A stretch of DNA of 64,000 nucleotides from Mordavella massiliensis (GTDB lineage Bacteria; Bacillota; Clostridia; Lachnospirales; Lachnospiraceae), in NCBI RefSeq assembly GCF_016902415.1, contig NZ_JACJLV010000003.1:51254-115253 (forward strand), in the 5' to 3' direction. The first letter of the stretch is position 1, and the number at the start of each line of letters is the position of its first letter. Positions 62,622-64,000 of the stretch are shown one piece after another. The position numbers and the translations under genes were made by a program. The notes below the pieces were generated by a model. It had not been told where the DNA came from and did no database searches. It saw nothing but the letters and a program-made list of their open reading frames with translations.

Positions 62622-63231
62622 ACTCTACCCCCGTCTCATAGATAGCCTTATAGATCTTAACAGGATACTTTGCTATAAACTGATCGATCCTCTTCTTGGT
62701 AATGCCGTTCCTTCTGGCATATTCTGTCAGAATCCTTCCACATGTCTCCAACTCTATTTCTGAACTTTTCTCAATATCTTTCAGACAATCAAGGAATTGT
62801 AATACCGATACATTTTCTTCCGTTACTTCTGCCACAGGCCTTCTGATAATATACGGTCTGTTTTTGATCATTATTTTTCTTACTGATGCAGGGGCAAAAT
62901 TGCTGCTTATTTCCTGTGTATATGGAACCTGCACAGATAATCCCATACGGTTTGCCAACGTATACCCGGAATAATATCCAACTCGTCTTCCCCTCCGCAT
63001 GATATATTTATGAACAGCTACTGTATCTGCAGAAAGAGACAACTTTTCACCCAGAATACCTGTCTTTGGAAAATAGTATACTCCCGGCTCAAATCGGCAT
63101 ATTGTTCCGCTGTCTGCATATTTTTTCAAATGATATCTGAGATTTTCTTCTGTCATCCCCGAAATCTGAATATCTCCTGTAAAAATCGGTTCTCCCGGAA
63201 TATAATTTTTTATCAAATATTCATATAACAT
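62608..63231 (-). CDS. AbiEi antitoxin / transcriptional repressor
   Basis: 207 residues: N-terminal winged helix ('GDIQISGMTEENLRYHLKKY' and 'GTICRFEPGVYYFPK') and the AbiEi domain ('GYYSGYTLANRMGLSVQVPY', 'IIRRPVAEVTEENVSVLQFL'). In characterised AbiE systems this protein both neutralises the toxin and represses the operon by binding inverted repeats in the promoter; here a 37-bp perfect palindrome lies just upstream. ATG with AGGAG seven bases before it. Confidence 0.9.
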   Translation of the reverse strand: MLYEYLIKNYIPGEPIFTGDIQISGMTEENLRYHLKKYADSGTICRFEPGVYYFPKTGILGEKLSLSADTVAVHKYIMRRGRRVGYYSGYTLANRMGLSVQVPYTQEISSNFAPASVRKIMIKNRPYIIRRPVAEVTEENVSVLQFLDCLKDIEKSSEIELETCGRILTEYARRNGITKKRIDQFIAKYPVKIYKAIYETGVEYVSS

Positions 63232-63241
63232 CTTTATTCTC

Positions 63242-63278
63242 CTAACAGTAAGTAAATATTATATTTACTTACTGTTAG
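63242..63278. promoter_or_regulatory. 37-bp palindromic operator of the AbiE operon
   Basis: Perfect 18-base arms around a single central T (63260), beginning 11 bases upstream of the AbiEi start codon and covering the predicted transcription start and the edge of the -10. By family knowledge the likely binding site of AbiEi. Confidence 0.82.
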
Positions 63279-63305
63279 TATACTTAAATGATATCCTTCT
63301 GTCAA
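63277..63305 (-). promoter_or_regulatory. Consensus sigma-A promoter of the AbiE operon
   Basis: On the minus strand TTGACA (63305-63300), 17 bases, TATACT (63282-63277): near-perfect consensus, partly under the palindrome at 63242-63278. Confidence 0.85.
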
Positions 63306-63310
63306 CCCTT

Positions 63311-64000
63311 CTACTCCACTTCCCGCAGCCGCTCCACAATAGTCATCCTCGCGATCCCCCGGTAGACCCCAAGAGGCAGGACAACCCCCAGCAGCAGGAA
63401 GACCGGCGCAGCCGCCCACAGGGCGGTCACATCAAAATGATAAGCAAAGAACCAGAACATATCTTCCAGCATGCCGCCGACCAGCGGTTCCAGAAGAAAT
63501 ACCAGCACAAGGGATAAAAGGACGGTGGCTCCCGCATAGAGAAGTCCCTCTGTCACCAGCATTTTCTTTAGCTGTTTTCCCGTCATGCCCACTGCCTGCA
63601 GCATGGCAAATTCCCGCTTTCTCACCAGGATCCCGGTGAGGATGGCGTTGAAGAAATTCAGGATCCCCACCACGCCCACGATGGCGCAAAGCGCGCCTCC
63701 AAGGAGCAGGAACATCTGCCGGAATCCCTGGAAATCCTGGCGGACCAGCGCCTTGCTTTCATACATCAAAGGGGACGTCTCCCCCTTTGTCAGCTCTGCC
63801 AGAAAGTGTTCCGCCGCTTCCTCTGCTTCCCGGTCTGGCGTATCGAACATGTAGAAGAGCGAATACAGCTCCTCTCCACTGTCTGCCTTTAGCTGCTCTG
63901 TCCCCATGATGGCATCCATGCCGTACATCAGGCTTGCTCGGAAGGAAATCTGGTAGGGCACTGTGACCAGCGCACAGACAGTGTATTCCACGTCATGGCT
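63311..64000 (-). CDS. FtsX-type ABC transporter permease, C-terminal part (5' end outside window)
   Basis: The frame is open to the last base, so the start lies beyond the window. The visible ~229 residues comprise the end of an external domain and the last three helices of an FtsX unit, with the coupling motif 'EFAMLQAVGMTGKQLKKMLV' and the ending 'RMTIVERLREVE'. It resembles the module 1 and 2 permeases in plan and probably belongs to a third kinase/ABC module. Its stop lies just outside the AbiE promoter, so the AbiE genes may have inserted downstream of it. Confidence 0.88.
   Translation of the reverse strand, partial: SHDVEYTVCALVTVPYQISFRASLMYGMDAIMGTEQLKADSGEELYSLFYMFDTPDREAEEAAEHFLAELTKGETSPLMYESKALVRQDFQGFRQMFLLLGGALCAIVGVVGILNFFNAILTGILVRKREFAMLQAVGMTGKQLKKMLVTEGLLYAGATVLLSLVLVFLLEPLVGGMLEDMFWFFAYHFDVTALWAAAPVFLLLGVVLPLGVYRGIARMTIVERLREVE

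Overview
The window looks like a chromosome segment of a spore-forming Clostridia bacterium, most likely a gut Lachnospiraceae with roughly balanced base composition. The reasons are the sporulation pair spoIID/spoIIQ, a T-box-controlled isoleucyl-tRNA synthetase, orphan ECF transporter S components, strong AGGAGG ribosome binding sites, many carbohydrate-scavenging genes and several two-component/FtsX-type ABC modules. No rRNA, tRNA, CRISPR array, prophage or complete insertion sequence was seen.

Layout. 1-5.95 kb: end of a GH42 beta-galactosidase, an AlaA-type aminotransferase divergent from a LysR regulator, two ECF S components and a hemolysin-III-like protein. 6-18 kb: GIY-YIG protein, spoIIQ, spoIID, glycogen phosphorylase, T-box-ileS, a D,D-carboxypeptidase and an amylosucrase-like GH13 enzyme, all on the minus strand. 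18-23.5 kb: aroD, an Rpn-type nuclease, pepV, a YesL protein and small genes. 23.5-27 kb: an ABC-2 exporter whose permease gene is tandemly duplicated. 27-34.8 kb: a sugar uptake and hydrolysis locus (permeases, binding lipoprotein, Gfo/Idh/MocA enzyme, a GH129/GH101-like hydrolase) with a divergent AraC regulator. 34.7-43.2 kb: M18 aminopeptidase, MATE exporter, an L-arabinose operon with an apparently internally deleted AraR, and a BaiA-like short-chain dehydrogenase. 43.3-44.7 kb: radical SAM protein and free-methionine sulfoxide reductase. 44.8-49.8 kb and 54.9-59.8 kb: two complete response regulator/kinase/ABC ATPase/FtsX permease modules; a third permease begins at the right edge. Between them lie an ECF sigma factor with apparent CTG start plus its zinc-finger partner, a YhcG nuclease, a SirTM-type sirtuin and an HxlR/oxidoreductase pair. 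60-63.3 kb: an A+T-rich defence-like stretch with an unidentified winged-helix protein under a palindromic operator, a metallophosphoesterase and an AbiEi/AbiEii toxin-antitoxin pair with a 37-bp promoter palindrome.

The most unusual non-coding signal is a family of seven intergenic hairpins, six with the core GGGGACGGGGGATT. Five of the seven sit within 12 bases of the stop codon of a minus-strand gene. Their outer stems are locus-specific yet self-complementary, and several adjoin clusters of TTATCCACA (DnaA-box-like) sequence. The best functional leads are the possible alpha-GalNAc (mucin-type glycan) locus at 27-34.8 kb, the BaiA-like dehydrogenase, the apparently truncated AraR, and a shared 24-bp box that may be the target of the second response regulator. 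All functions are read from sequence and family knowledge; none has been tested by a database search here.
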